Source: Myxocyprinus asiaticus (lineage: Eukaryota > Chordata > Actinopteri > Cypriniformes > Catostomidae). Taken from it: 64,000 bases of DNA. The notes beneath the pieces were generated by a model. That model saw only the letters and a list, made by a program, of their open reading frames with translations. It had not been told where the DNA came from and did no database searches. Below, piece by piece: positions 1 to 11,098 of the stretch. Each line of letters opens with the position of its first letter. Position 1 is the first letter of the stretch. The stretch is from the NCBI RefSeq assembly GCF_019703515.2, contig NC_059373.1, forward strand, positions 17,064,281 through 17,128,280. Direction: 5' to 3'. Position numbers and translations under genes: made by a program.

Positions 1-2572
1 CCAAAATTTTTCTTGAGTATTTTTCAAGTATACTTTTAGTGACGCAGAGAGAAAACCATATTACCAACTTAAATTTACACAATGTTGTTCTGCACTATTA
101 TCATATTGACTCAAAATGGCGCAGAGTATGGCTGCTGCGTTGCGAGCTCCGAAACAACATTGTAGTTTTTTGGCTGTTTTGTTTACAATTCTTATGTTTT
201 TTTGTCTTGGATGTTGTCTGCCTTATTGTCTACAACAGACAAACACTTTTGGACATTGGTTCTGCAATTACACACCGTAAACCGGACTTCAAATTCCTCA
301 ATGCCGACCCACTGTTTACAAACACGCGGAGCCCTTTGTCTGGGCTACCCGGCCGCGAAAACGCATAAGGAAAAGGGGAAAAGGGCCGGCGTTCTCATCA
401 GAGTAAGACGTCGTGCAAATCGACCCCTGCTACCCACTATTCTACTGTCAAATGTTCAGTCTCTGGACAACAAGCTCTGCGAGCTGAGAGTGCAGATCTC
501 TTTCCAACGAGAGACGAGGGACTGCTGCATTATCTGCCTTACAGAAACTTGGATGTCTGCGGAGATTCCAGACTCAGCCATCGAACCCACAGGGTTCTCC
601 ATGCACCGAGCGGACAGAGCGAAAGACCTCTCAGGTAAAAGCAGAGGTGGTGGTGTATGTTTTATGGTCAACAAATCCTGGTGTGATCAGAGGAACGTAC
701 ATTCTATCAAGTCTTTCTGCTCTACTGATCTGGAATTTCTCATGCTTCTGTGTCGACCATTATGGCTACTGAGGGAATTCACAGCGGTCATTATCACAGC
801 TGTGTACATCCCCCCACAAGCCGACACAGACCGGGCACTCAAGGAACTGTATGGGATTATAAGCAAGCAGGAAACCGCGCACCCTGAGGCCACGTTCATT
901 GTGACCGGGGACTTTAACAAAGCCAATTTTAAATTAATTGCACCAAAATACCACCAACACATCAGTTTTAACATACGAGGGGACCGGGTTTTGGACCATT
1001 GCTACTCTCCCTTCCGGGATGGCTACAAATCCCTCCCCCCGCCCACCATTTGGCAAATCAGACCACTCTTCCATTCTGCTTCTGCCCGCTTACAGGCAGA
1101 AACTGAAACAGGAATCACCCACCCTCAGAATGATCCAGTGTTGGTCGGACCAATCAGACTCTGTGCTACAAGACTGTTTTGATCACGCGGACTGGGAGAT
1201 GTTCCGGTCCGCCTCTGATGATGACATCGAGGTTTACGCTGCTGGGGTTAAACAGCTCGCTGTGCAGCTGGATCATGGACTTCCTGTCAAGCAGACGCCA
1301 GGTGGTTAGAATGGGCAATAACATCTCCTCATCACTGACCCTCAACACTGGAGCCCCGCAGGGCTGTGTTCTTAGCCCACTCCTGTATTCCCTGTACACA
1401 CATGACTGTGTGGCAACACATAGCTCCAATGCTATCATTAAGTTTGCTGATGATACGACGGTGGTAGGTCTGATCACTGACAATGATGAAACAGCCTACA
1501 GAGAGGAGGTGCACACTCTGACACGCTGGTGTCAGGAGCACAACCTCTCCCACAACATCAATAAGACAAAAGAGCTTGTGGTGGACTTCAGGAGAAGAGA
1601 AAGAGAACACAGCCCCATCACCATCAATGGAGCACCAGTGGAGAGAGTCAGCAGCTTCAAGTTCCTGGGCATCCACATCACTGAGGAACTCACATGGTCC
1701 GTCCACACTGAGGCCGTTGTGAAGAAGGCTCATCAGCGCCTCTTCTTCCTGAGATGGCTGAGGAAGTTTGGAATGAACCGCCACATCCTCACACGGTTCT
1801 ACACCAGCACTGTAGAGAGCATCCTGACTGGCTGCATCTCCGCCTGGAACGGTAATTGCACCACCCACAACCGCAAAGCCCTGCAAAGGGTGGTGTGAAC
1901 TGCCAGACACATCATCGGAGATTAGCTTCCCTCCCTCCAGGACATATACACCAGGCAGTGTGTGAAAAAAGCTCGGAGGATCATCAGAGACTCCAGCCAC
2001 CCGAGCCATGGGCTGCTCTCACTGCTACCATCAGGCAGGCGGTATTGCAGCATCAGGACCCGCACCAGCCGACTCCATGACAGCTTCTTCCCCCAAGCAA
2101 TCAGACTTTTGAACTCTTGATCTCTCACGATCAATATACATCAGCACTGCACTTTATTAATCTTATTATCTCACACTGGACTGTCATAAATTATATTCTC
2201 TTAACAACACACTGGCAACTGACTATCAACCGACAGCCTGAATGTCAATACAGTACAATACAACCTACTGTACATTTTATATATACTATATATACTATTT
2301 TTTTTTATTGTATAATGTGTATTCTATATTGTGTGTATTGTATAATGTACATTGTATGTTATTATTTGTATATTGTGTTGTGTGTAATTATGTGTATATT
2401 AGATTTTAAATTGTGTTGTGTAAATTTGATGTTTATTGTAGATTGGTATATGTCTCATCACTGTCACGACTGCTATGTTGCTCGGAGCTGCACCCAAGAA
2501 TTTCACACACTATTGCACTTGTGGATATGGTTGTGTGACAATAAAATGGATTTGATTTGATTTGATTTGATT
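1..2572 (+). mobile_element. L2/CR1-like LINE, copy A, internally deleted
   Basis: A non-LTR retrotransposon relic that may run off the left edge of the window. It contains an apurinic-type endonuclease region (about 410-1237), then jumps directly to the late reverse-transcriptase region (about 1240-2120), an AT-rich 3' untranslated region, and a terminal ATTTG pentanucleotide repeat (about 2551-2572). The pentanucleotide tail and encoded motifs fit the L2/CR1 group common in fishes. Two other relics of the same family lie at 23526-24058 and 52421-53540, both on the minus strand. Confidence 0.85.
412..2120 (+). pseudogene. LINE ORF2 pseudogene (endonuclease joined to C-terminal RT)
   Basis: Endonuclease motifs can be read in order: SNVQSLDNK (about 445), CLTETWMS (about 534), AVYIPPQAD (about 802), TGDFNKAN (about 903) and, after a frameshift near 1020-1055, KSDHSS (about 1058), which supplies the catalytic His region. 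Near 1238 the text switches frame from the linker (ASDDDIEVYA) to LGLNSSLCSWIMDFL of the RT palm. Several hundred residues, including the early RT blocks, are therefore missing. The FADDTTV active-site box survives at about 1444. Stops interrupt the C-terminal part at 1896 and about 1922, and the frame ends at 2118-2120. The protein would nick target DNA and prime reverse transcription; in this state it cannot do so. Confidence 0.82.
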
Positions 2573-3622
2573 ATTATATGAGACTAGGTCTCAATCTACA
2601 GCTGGAAACATAAAGCACGACCACTATAGTACAGTTCTCCAACAAATTAATGTTATGAGTTGGCTCTTTTTAGTGAATCATAAAGATTTATGAATCAGTC
2701 AGAGCGATGACTTAATTAACTGACTCAAATAATACATTAATTAATTAAAATAATAATAACAAAAATAACAATATAAGTGTATAAATTTAGTACGCATACC
2801 CCTATTTTTGTATGAGCATAGGTGTGGGCTGTATATACTGTATGCACCCTTACAGTTTTGACTGACTTATCATACATCTTAAAAGATACATGTATAGTTT
2901 ATAAAGTTTATAATTTATAAAATGTGTCTAAAATATAGATAAGACTTTACAAATGTTTTGTGTGGATTGAAGATGTTAAGATCATTGTTTAAATGCACTG
3001 ATTTTTTAAAATTTTGTGTACTTGTCACATGATCTCCTATGGGCAGCTAATCAGTCCATATTGTCAACACCTGTGTCTACAATAGCTGTGCCTCATTCAA
3101 CATGAGGATTGTGCCTGATGAAGACCTAACTGGTCGAAATGTTTCTTTATTATAATAAAAGTTTGGAGCTTTAATTTCAGTGTGCAGACTTCTACTTTCT
3201 TTTTTGACAACTGTTTTTTGATTACCATTAATATATTAAGGTAGCTAAGATACTTCTCGCCAGCTAAAGCAATGCATGTCAACAGTGAGAAAATCAAAAC
3301 TAGTCAGCAGCCAGCTAGTGAGCTAGTCTAACTATCGTAAGCGAGTTCGCTAGTTACCGTTAGCAAGATCGCTAGCTAACAAGCTAAAATTGAACATCAT
3401 TCAGATTTGCATTCAGTTAACATGAAGGAATAAAAGGGCACTTTCAAGAGGAGAATAGCTTTAACATTAGCACTGGACATTAGTGCTAGCTAGTCAGTCT
3501 GGCTAGCTAATCGGTTGTTGGTGTTAAGGTGGCGTCTCACTAGCCAATTTTTCCAATTATTTTCAGGTGTTGGCATCATTACATCATCACTGGCCAGGCA
3601 GAGGGAATAAGAGCATGCATTA
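2573..3622. other. Intronic spacer with unclassified repeat debris
   Basis: AT-rich sequence without a gene. From about 3060 to 3190 it resembles a transposon 3' end: a perfect 6-bp hairpin (cctcat/atgagg, loop tcaac), the block CTGATGAAGACC followed by GGTCGAAA, and AATAAAA. From about 3300 to 3530 GCTAGC/CTAGCTAG words are strikingly dense. I cannot assign either to a family. Confidence 0.45.
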
Positions 3623-3677
3623 GTTCCCTATCTGTCACTCACTCGACGTTGGTGTCGATTTAGTGACACTAGGGGTC
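3623..3677 (+). repeat. DIRS A left inverted terminal repeat
   Basis: Begins GTTCCCTATCTGTCACTCAC and runs through ACACTAGGGGTC. Its reverse complement is found at 9547-9601 with only two visible differences (GGTGTCGATT versus GGTCTCGATG). The same sequence ends DIRS copy B at 32855-32908. Confidence 0.9.
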
Positions 3678-3710
3678 ACTCTTGGGAGCCCGAGACACCT
3701 CTGGTCTTTG

Positions 3711-3780
3711 ATAAAAGGCCAATGAAAATTGGCGAGTGGTATTTGCATGCCACTCCCCCAAACATATGGGTATAAAAAGG
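3711..3780 (+). promoter_or_regulatory. DIRS A left-end promoter block
   Basis: Contains a CCAAT box at 3719-3723, an inverted CCAAT (ATTGG) at 3728-3732, an octamer ATTTGCAT at 3741-3748 and a TATA box TATAAAAAGG at 3771-3780, all in the orientation and spacing of a pol II core promoter about 290 bp before the gag start. The octamer is the classical POU/Oct factor site; its use here is inferred. The same block occurs in the adjacent MITE (9601-9931, minus) and, without its TATA box, in DIRS copy B. Confidence 0.65.
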
Positions 3781-4062
3781 AGCTGGTATGCAACCACTCA
3801 TTCAGAATTTCTCTTCGGAGCCGAACGGTCATGCTCGCTGAGCTGAATACTACTGTTCATTCACCTGCTGGATCTGACGGCGCATTTCAGCGGCTTCTCC
3901 CTCCTCTGCACTGGTGCACTGCAGAGAATGCCCCTGGGCGCTTCGGCAGAAAAACTAGAGAGTATATTTTCTGAAAGAGCATTTTTCCCCTCTAAAAGAG
4001 TATATATTTCTCTAAAAAATCGCACACACGCAACATCTTTTTAAAGACGCGTCTTTTTAAAG

Positions 4063-5510
4063 ATGCTTTTCCGATTGTGTGTTATTCCTGGTTGTGCTCG
4101 TTATCTCTCGCCTTCTAACGGTCACGATCACTGTCTTTCGTGTCTGGGCACTGCTCACGCGGAGACAGCGTTCGTGGATGGTCATGTTCTCATTGCGAGA
4201 ATATGTCCATGGCAACGTTGCTGTCGCGGCTCGCCTTCGTAAGAAAGCGAGCCACCCCAGAGGCTCCCGCCTCGGTCCTTTTACCCACGGGTTTGAGGCG
4301 AGCGCGGCTAGCACTGGGGGCGATTTGGGGACCCCAATGGGACCGCCTCCACCGGGTATCCCCCCGCGGACCTCCCATTCCCCAGCACGCTCGTCTGCCC
4401 CGATCGGGCTTACGGGTGAGTCCGCCAGCTCGTCTCACGGCGAGTTCGACCTCTTATTCGGAGCCCGCGAAAGTGATGAGCTCTCGAGCGCAGCATCGGA
4501 GAGCAGGCACGTCCAGTCGGAAGCCTCAGCTGGGCTCCTCCTTTCGAGGTCGACCGCCCAGTCACAGGCTGATGCAGAGATGACGATATGCTTTCCCGGA
4601 CAGCCGCGAGCATCGGTTAGAGTGGATTTCACCGCTCTTCCCTGAACCCTTGCGGCTCGGTGATTGGTTCCTGGGCTCGTGGTGCCGCTCAAAGCCACGC
4701 CCCGCCCCGTTCCTTTCTTCCCAGAAGTGCATGAAGAGCTGACAAGGTCGCAGGAGGCACTTTTTACTGCCCGGTCCCGATCTTTTCAGCTTCCCCGCTC
4801 TCACTACCCTCGATGGTGGGGTGGCCAAGGGTTATTCGGCAATCCCCTGGTGGATAAAGGCGCTCGCGGTGCACCTATGCCCGCAGAGCCCCGCCACCTG
4901 GCACGGGTGCCCACAGCCCCCGTCCAAGGCCTGTAGGTTTACGTCGTCTCTGACGGCCAAGGCCTACGGTGCCGCTGGACAAGCCGTCTCCGCGTCTCAC
5001 GAGGGTAGTTCCGCCCCGGGATTGATGCAGGAACCTTGCTCTCCGAGCGACGGAGGTCACGGCGCGGTCTCTCGGGCGGACGATGGCCACACTAGTGGTC
5101 CAGGAGCGCCACCTTTGGCTCAACCTGGTCGAGATGGGTGAGGCCGACAGGACACGATTCCTTGCTGCCCCCATTTCCCAGGCGGGCCTATTCGGTGACA
5201 CCATCGAGGACTTTGCCCAGCAGTTCTCGATGGTAGAGCAGTAGATGGATGCTAGCCGGCTTATCCTGCCCCGGCGCGGCTCAAGATCCCGCACCCCATC
5301 TACTCATCGCCGAGGGCGTCCCCCTGCGGTGACTGCACCGGCTCCGCCGCAGCCTGCCCCTTCGGCCTGGCCCCGGCGTGGAGCCCACCGCAGGAAGCAG
5401 ATGCCACCTGTCTCGCGGCCGCCCAGACCCCGTGAAAGGCTTCAAAGCGCCCTTGAGATGGGCGACCCAGGGACAACGAAACCCGCTGCTCTGGAGCTGG
5501 TAAGCAGATC
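4063..5510 (+). pseudogene. DIRS A gag-like pseudogene
   Basis: The ATG at 4063 is chosen because it begins the same N-terminal text (FRLCVIPGC...) as the cleaner frame of copy B. The N-terminus carries a Cys/His cluster (CVIPGC, then HDHCLSCLGTAHAE) that looks zinc-binding. A Ser/Pro/Ala-rich middle follows (FEASAAST, PGIPPRTSHSPARSSAP, LLFGARESDELSSAASES), then a C-terminal part with HLWLNLVEMGEAD and FLAAPISQAGLFGDTIEDFAQQFS. The text alternates between frames (shifts near 4170-4230, 4600, 4700-4820 and 5030-5100), so no intact protein is made. The product should be the structural particle protein; the assignment rests on position and on similarity between the two copies in this window. 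Confidence 0.7.
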
Positions 5511-5639
5511 TTCATCTTTTTGTTACCTTTTGCATTTAATTGCGCTTCATGCCCAAGAGGCTGCAGTACTCAAGAGCTCAGCAAGAGTGGTTTCCTTGTT
5601 CCCTGGGTCACATATCCGGTGTGTACGGCTGGCATCATG

Positions 5640-7600
5640 ACCACCATCCACCACTCCATTTGGCAGGTTGGTGCTCCAGCGGCGGTCTCCCGCCCTGAGC
5701 GCCCAGCTGTGGCACAAATCCGCCCCCGATGTGACAGTCTCCACGGGTCACGAGGACAGGCCTTTTCCTCCCCCGTCCCAGGCTGTTCCGGGGGTGGTCA
5801 CAAGGAGCCAGGTAATTGCTTCGATGTCCTAGGATTCAGCACTTCCACGATGTGGTGTGGCACATCGAGCTCCGCCCCGCCGCGAGGCCCCACCTGCCAG
5901 TACATCTGATGACGATGTCCCTTTGGTCCCCCTTGCGCGGAACTCGGACGCATGGCTTGCGCTTTCCAGCCAGTCACGAGGGCTGGTCCGGACCGTCCGA
6001 CTCAGCTGCGCGATTCACTTCGCCGGGCATCCGCCCAGGTCCAGCGGTGTCCACTTTACCTTGGTGAAGACAGAAACGCTGCTACCTTGCGCGGAGATCG
6101 CTACCCTCCTACGGAAGGACGCGATAGAACCTGTCCCTCCAGCCGAGATGAAGAAAGTGTTTTACAGCCCCTACTTCATTGTACCGAAAAAAGGCGGTGG
6201 GTTGCGGCCAATCTTGGACCTGCGAGTACTGAACCGGGCTTTACACAGACTCCCGTTCAAGATGCTGACGCAAAGACGCATTCTAGCGAGCGTCCGGCAT
6301 CAAGATTGGTTCACGGCGGTAGACCCGAAGGATGCGTACTTTCACGTCTCGATCCTTCCTCGACACAGACCCTTCCTGCGGTTCGCGTTCGAGGGTCAGG
6401 CGTATCAGTACAAAGTCCTCCCTTTCGGCCTGTCCCTGTCTCCTCGCGTCTTTACGAAGATCGCAGAGGCTGCCCTTGCCCCATTAAGGGAGGTGGGCAT
6501 TCGTATTCTCAACTATCTCGACGACTGGCTAATCTTAGCTCACTCTCGAGACGTGTTATGCGCACACAGGGACCTGGTGCTCTCACACCTCAGCCGACTA
6601 GGGCTTCGGGTCAACTGGGAAAAGAGCAAGCTCCTCCCGGTTCAGAGCATCTCTTTTCTTGGTTTGGAGTTGGACTCAGTCTCCTTGACGGCGCACCTTA
6701 TGAGCAAGTGCGCCCAGTTGGTGCTGGCCTGTTTGAAGGTGTTCAAACAGAAAACAGCGGTTCCACTGAAACTTTTTCAGAGGCTCCTGGGGCATATGGC
6801 ATCCTCGGCGGTGGCCATCCCGCTCGGGTTGATGCATATGAGGCCGCTTCAGCACTGGCTCCAGACTCGAGTCCCGAGACGGGCATGGCACCACGGGACA
6901 CACCGCATGGCCATTACGTCGGTCTGTCACCGTCTTTTCAGCCCTTGGACCGACGTCTTGTTTCTACAAGCAGGTGTTCCCCTATAACTGGTCTCCAGGC
7001 GCGTCGTGGCCACGACAGACGCCTCCAAAACGGGCTGGGGCGCTGTTGGCAACGGGCATGCAGCCGCCGGCCTCTGGAAGGGTCCGCGGCTACGTTGGCA
7101 CATCAACTGCCTCGAATTACTGGCAATTCTGCTCGCCCTGCGGAGGTTCCGGCCGTTGATCCAGGGCAAGCACGTGCTAGTTCAGACAGACAGTGGTAGC
7201 ATATGTCAACTGCCAAGGCGGTCTGCGCTCCAGCTGTATGTCATAACTCGCCCGCCGTCTCCTCAAACGGAGTCAGCAGCACCAAGTCGCTGCAAGCCAC
7301 TCACATCCCGGGCAACCTCAACACTTCGGCGGACGCGCCGTCACAACAGGTTACCCTCAAGGGAGAGTGGAGACTCCACCTTCAGGTGGTCCAGCTGATT
7401 GGAGTTGATTCGGTCAGGCACAGGTGCACCTGTTCGCCTCCCAAGAATCCTCCCCACTGCCCGCTCTGGTACGCCCTGACTGAGGCCTTCCTCGGCATAG
7501 ACGCGCTGGCACACAGCTGGTCCCCTGGCATTCGCAAATATGCGTTTTCCCCCAGTGAGCCAGCTCGCACAGACCCTGTGCAAGGTCAGGGAGGATGAGG
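5640..7600 (+). pseudogene. DIRS A reverse transcriptase / RNase H pseudogene
   Basis: The main frame is open from 5857 to an in-frame TAA at 6985-6987. RT motifs are clear: YFIVPKKGGGLRPILDLRVLN, then FTAVDPKDAYFHV (motif A, with Pro where copy B has Leu), VLPFGLSLSPRVF, and NYLDDWLILAHS (motif C, YLDD). After the stop the same frame continues into RNase H: TTDASKTGWGAV, then CLELLAILLAL, then VQTDS. A frameshift follows near 7195, and the rest (THIPGNLNTSADA, WYALTEAFLGIDALAHSW) is read in another frame. The enzyme copies element RNA into DNA and removes the template. At least one stop and one or two frameshifts inactivate it. Confidence 0.88.
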
Positions 7601-7859
7601 AGAAGGTCGTCCTGGTAAGCACCCTACTGGCCCGCCCAGACGTGGTGCTCGGACCTCATGCTCCTCGTGACAGCTCCCCCCGGGCAAATTCCCCTGAGGT
7701 AGGACCTTCTTTCTCAGGGAAGGAGCACCATCCGGCACCCGCGCCCAGACCTCTGGAATCTCCATGTCTGGCCCCTGGATGGGACGCGAAAGACCTAAGC
7801 TGTCTCCCACCTGTGGTGGTAGACACGTTCACTCAGGCTAAGGCTCCCTCTACGAGGTG

Positions 7860-8795
7860 CCTGTATGGCTTTTAAGTGGCGTCTGTTCGCTAAGTGGTGT
7901 TCTTCCCATCAGGAAGACCCCCAGAAGTGCGCAGTCAGATCAGTGCTTTCCTTCCTGCAAGAGAGGTTGGAAGGGAGGCTGTCCCCTTCCACCTTGAATG
8001 TGTACGTTGCTGCCTTTGCAGCACACCACGACGCAGTCGACGGTAAGTCCTTAGGGAAACATGATCTGATCATCAGGTTCCTAAAGAGGCGCCAGGAGGC
8101 TGAATCCCTCCAGGCCACGCCTCGTTCCCTCATCGGACCTCTGTAGTTTTTCAGGGCCTACAGAAAGCCCCCTTTGAGCTTGCAGTCAGCCGGGCTTAAG
8201 GCACTCTCCTTGAAGACTGCCCTCCTGACTGCGCTCACTTCCATCAAGAGGGTAGGTGACCTGCAAGCGCTCTCTGTCAGTGAAACGTGCCTGGAGTTCG
8301 GTCCAGGCTATTCTCACGTGATCCTGAGACCCCCAACCGGGCTATGTGCCCAAGGTTCCCACCACTCCTTTTAGGGACCAGGTGGTGAACCTGCAAGCGC
8401 TGCCCCAGGAGGAGGCAGACCCAGCCCTGTCGTTGCTGTGTCCGGTGCACGCTTTACGCATCTATTTGGATCACACGCAGAGCTTTAGAATCTCTGAGCA
8501 GCTCTTTGTCTGCTTTGGTGCACAGCGGAAAGGAAGCGCTGTCTCCAAGCAGAGGATCACCCACTGGCTCATTGACGCCATAACTATGGCATGTCTCGCC
8601 CAAAACATGCCGCCCCCGGTAGGGCTACGAGCCCATTCTACCCGTGGTGTAGCGGCTTCTTGGGCCCTGACCAGAGGTGCCTCTCTAACAGACATTTGCA
8701 GAGCAGCGGGCTGGGCAACACCTTTGCAAGGTTCTACAACCTCCGAGTGGAACCGGTTTCGTCCCAGGTAGTGGCACGCAACACAAGTGGATAAG
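7860..8795 (+). pseudogene. DIRS A tyrosine recombinase pseudogene
   Basis: The N-terminal SAM-like/core-binding part reads FKWRLFAKWCSSHQ and LSPSTLNVYVAAFAAHHD (from about 7865). The catalytic half has the first Arg in TSIKRVGDLQAL (about 8240), then HSTRG (about 8632), the HxxR box, and the nucleophile Tyr in FARFYNLRV (about 8725-8750). The parts fall into three frames: a stop near 8144, a shift near 8340-8370 and another near 8715 just before the Tyr. The enzyme would integrate the circular DIRS DNA into the genome by strand exchange. All catalytic residues are still legible but not in a single frame. Confidence 0.86.
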
Positions 8796-9546
8796 CCTGG
8801 GATAGCCGGCGGGTGTATCGCTTGCACATAGCGCCTTCCACCTCCTTTTGAGCTGAAGACGTGCGCTGTTAATTCCCAGTAGTGTTCACAAAAGTTGTTC
8901 CCTGGTTGACTTCCTCTGAGCCCTGTGGCAGTCGAGTTTTCGGAGAGACTCGCTGCCGGCCCAGTACACGCACTAACTAAGAGCCCGGTTCTGGGGTAGG
9001 TGCTCGGCATGTGGCGGTTCCCTGTAAGGCTAACCCCATGCGATCTATATCTTCCACTAGTTCGTTTCCCTACTGGCAAACTGCGTCTTCCTTGGGCAGG
9101 GCCCCTCTGCCCCAGTCTCCATGTTGTAGTAACTCCTCCCCCATTGGGCAGGATCTACCTTGAAGGCTCTCCACATGGTTGGAAAGACCATGTGATGTAT
9201 TCTTCCACTTAAATATCCCCCCCTCTCTTGGGGCGAGGTGTGGTCTCCGCAGTGTCCTCCCCTTGGGAGGGACACCCGCCGACTAGACCTGGCGGCCCAG
9301 TCGGATAATCCCTTCTTTTTTAGGGAGTGGAAAAAGAGAAGGGGAAAGAGGCCACGACTGGGTTAAGCCTGTCTCTATCTCTGGGTAGTCGACTTGTCCC
9401 CAAAAAGGGCCGTTCGACACTCATAACTGTGTTGGGGGAGGTTACGTGTCGACCTGGTGTGCTGGCTATGAGGCACACAGCAAGTCTGCCCACCACACAC
9501 CGCCAGTTCACGTAACACAGTTCAGCCTTGTGGCGTTTTGTATAGG
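8796..9546 (+). other. DIRS A 3' noncoding region
   Basis: About 750 bp between the recombinase remnant and the right inverted repeat. No protein motif is visible. In DIRS elements this region holds the internal complementary region used in circularisation; I did not identify that segment by alignment. Confidence 0.55.
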
Positions 9547-9601
9547 GACCCCTAGTGTCACTACATCGAGACCAACGTCGAGTGAGTGACAGATAGGGAA
9601 C
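9547..9601 (+). repeat. DIRS A right inverted terminal repeat
   Basis: Reverse complement of 3623-3677, ending AGATAGGGAAC. Its last base is also the first base of the neighbouring MITE, so the two elements abut without a spacer. Confidence 0.88.
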
Positions 9602-9931
9602 GTCATGGTTACTGGTGTAACCTCCGTTCCCTGATGGAGGGAACGAGACGTTGGTCCCTCCTGCCACAATGCTGAACTACCCGCTGAAATGGCCGGACCT
9701 TATATCGGCTCCTCAGCGTAAAACCTGAATGAGTGGTTGCATACCAGCTCCTTTTTATACCCGTATGTTCGGGGGAGTGGCATGCAAATACCACTCGCCA
9801 ATTTTCATTGGCCTTTTATCAAAGACCAGAGGTGTCTCGGGCTCCCAAGAGTGACCCCTAGTGTCACTACATCGACACCAACGTCTCGTTCCCTCCATCA
9901 GGGAACGGAGGTTACACCAGTAACCATGACG
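9601..9931 (-). mobile_element. 331-bp MITE carrying a DIRS-type promoter
   Basis: Flanked by 55-bp near-perfect terminal inverted repeats (9601-9655 and 9877-9931, starting CGTCATGGTTACTGGTGTAA). Read on the minus strand, its interior from about 9880 down to 9725 matches the DIRS left end, including the CCAAT pair, octamer (9782-9789) and TATA box (about 9752-9760). It has no coding capacity. It is either a non-autonomous derivative that acquired the DIRS promoter or a separate family from which DIRS took its promoter. Confidence 0.8.
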
Positions 9932-10279
9932 TTTCTCTCAGCGGGAGGCATTAATCACTTTACTGTCAGGATTCCCTGCTGAGTTAATGGCTTCAAAGAC
10001 TGAAAAAACACATCTGTTTTGTTTGAAAATAATCATTCTGTCACTGAGGCAGGGTTTTGTGTTCTCATAAAGTGACCAATTTTACTGAAGAACAGATAAG
10101 ACGTCAAGCTGATGTGAATGTTTTCATTGCACTCAGATTTTGTCACCAAGCTTTTTTCTTGCATTAAAATGAGCCACAACAGTCTGTTTATATAGGATGC
10201 ATTTCTTTACTCACTTTGTTTCTTACACCAACCTATCGATTTGCTTCAGAAGACATTAATTGATTGACTGGAGTCATGT
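9932..10279. other. Unique intronic sequence
   Basis: No repeat, promoter or coding signal recognised. Confidence 0.5.
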
Positions 10280-10476
10280 GGATAACTTTTATGCTGCCTA
10301 AATATGCCTTTTGGATCGCCAGCAGCCTGATGCCACCCGTTTATTTGCATTATGAGGATCTACAGAGAGCTTCAACATTTTTCTAAAAATCTTAATTTGT
10401 GTTCTGCTGAAGACAGTCATACACATCTGGGATGGGATCAGGGTAAGTGAATAATGAACTATTCCTTTAAGTTCTG
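10280..10476 (+). mobile_element. Half of a fold-back MITE (family C)
   Basis: Contains GTGTTCTGCTGAAGACAGTC, ACACATCTGGGATGG and the terminus CTATTCCTTTAA. These match the right arm of the complete fold-back element at 42961-43476. The left arm is missing. Confidence 0.6.
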
Positions 10477-10860
10477 AGACTTTGCTCATAGGCCTGATTT
10501 GCTAAATCCGAATATATCCTTTCTCGCTTAGGCAAACAGTTAATATCCAACTTAAGTTTCTTTTTGTACAGTTCCTTAAATTCATCTTCTTCTTTAAGTT
10601 AAGATATAGTGGCTAGATTAATTTCAGTGCTGTATTAGCAGCTCAAGCCTACGACATGCCAAACTCTTTATTAGTACAGTATGAGTGATCTCCTTTGCTT
10701 TTTGATCACTTGCGCAACTGAAGTTTCATGGTGTTTGTGTGAGTCAAGACTTTTGCACCTTCTTTATTAGAAGCTTACATCCTCTCCTCAAGCTCTCTTC
10801 CCTATGACATGAATCATCAAGAAATTTTTAGATCATTCCCTCAAACCATGCCTTTGCTTA

Positions 10861-11098
10861 TGTAACAGGGTTCAATGGAAAGGAGGAGGCGGGAACTGGA
10901 CCAAGCATCAAAGTAATGTTTTTAATAAACTTAAACACAAAGACACACAAATGTAAATGCATACAGGCCAGCTGCCTGTAGCTCTCTCTCTCCCAAACTG
11001 CCGCATCTCCTTGCACTTATTCCTCTCCTCGGCTGATTAGCTGATTGGGGGCTGGGCGTGTGTAGTCACGGCCCGGCCCCACCCTCCTCCTTGTCACA
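10861..11098 (-). mobile_element. Short LTR-like repeat (TG...CA, 238 bp)
   Basis: On the minus strand it begins TGTGACAAGGAGGAGGGTGG and ends CCTGTTACA, with a TTTATTAAAAAC polyadenylation-like stretch towards its end. The length and ends suggest a solo LTR or TRIM-type element. The first 16 bases also begin the hairpin element at 16475, so the family assignment is open. Confidence 0.5.

Larger units (their letters stand above)
3623..9601 (+). mobile_element. DIRS-type tyrosine-recombinase retrotransposon, copy A
   Basis: A nearly 6-kb element bounded by 55-bp inverted terminal repeats (3623-3677 and 9547-9601). It has a promoter-like left end, a gag-like region (4063 to about 5510), reverse transcriptase plus RNase H (about 5640-7600) and a tyrosine recombinase (about 7860-8795). 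This order, the RT wording and the HxxR recombinase box are diagnostic of DIRS elements, which integrate through a circular intermediate by recombination rather than by a DDE integrase and leave no target duplication. All three coding regions carry stops or frameshifts. It is the more complete of two copies here; copy B lies at 27774-32908 in the opposite orientation. Confidence 0.9.

Noticed and set aside
4079..4645. A 188-codon frame at the DIRS A gag position as an intact gene
   Set aside because: Comparison with copy B shows the genuine gag text moves between frames here; this frame includes out-of-frame stretches.
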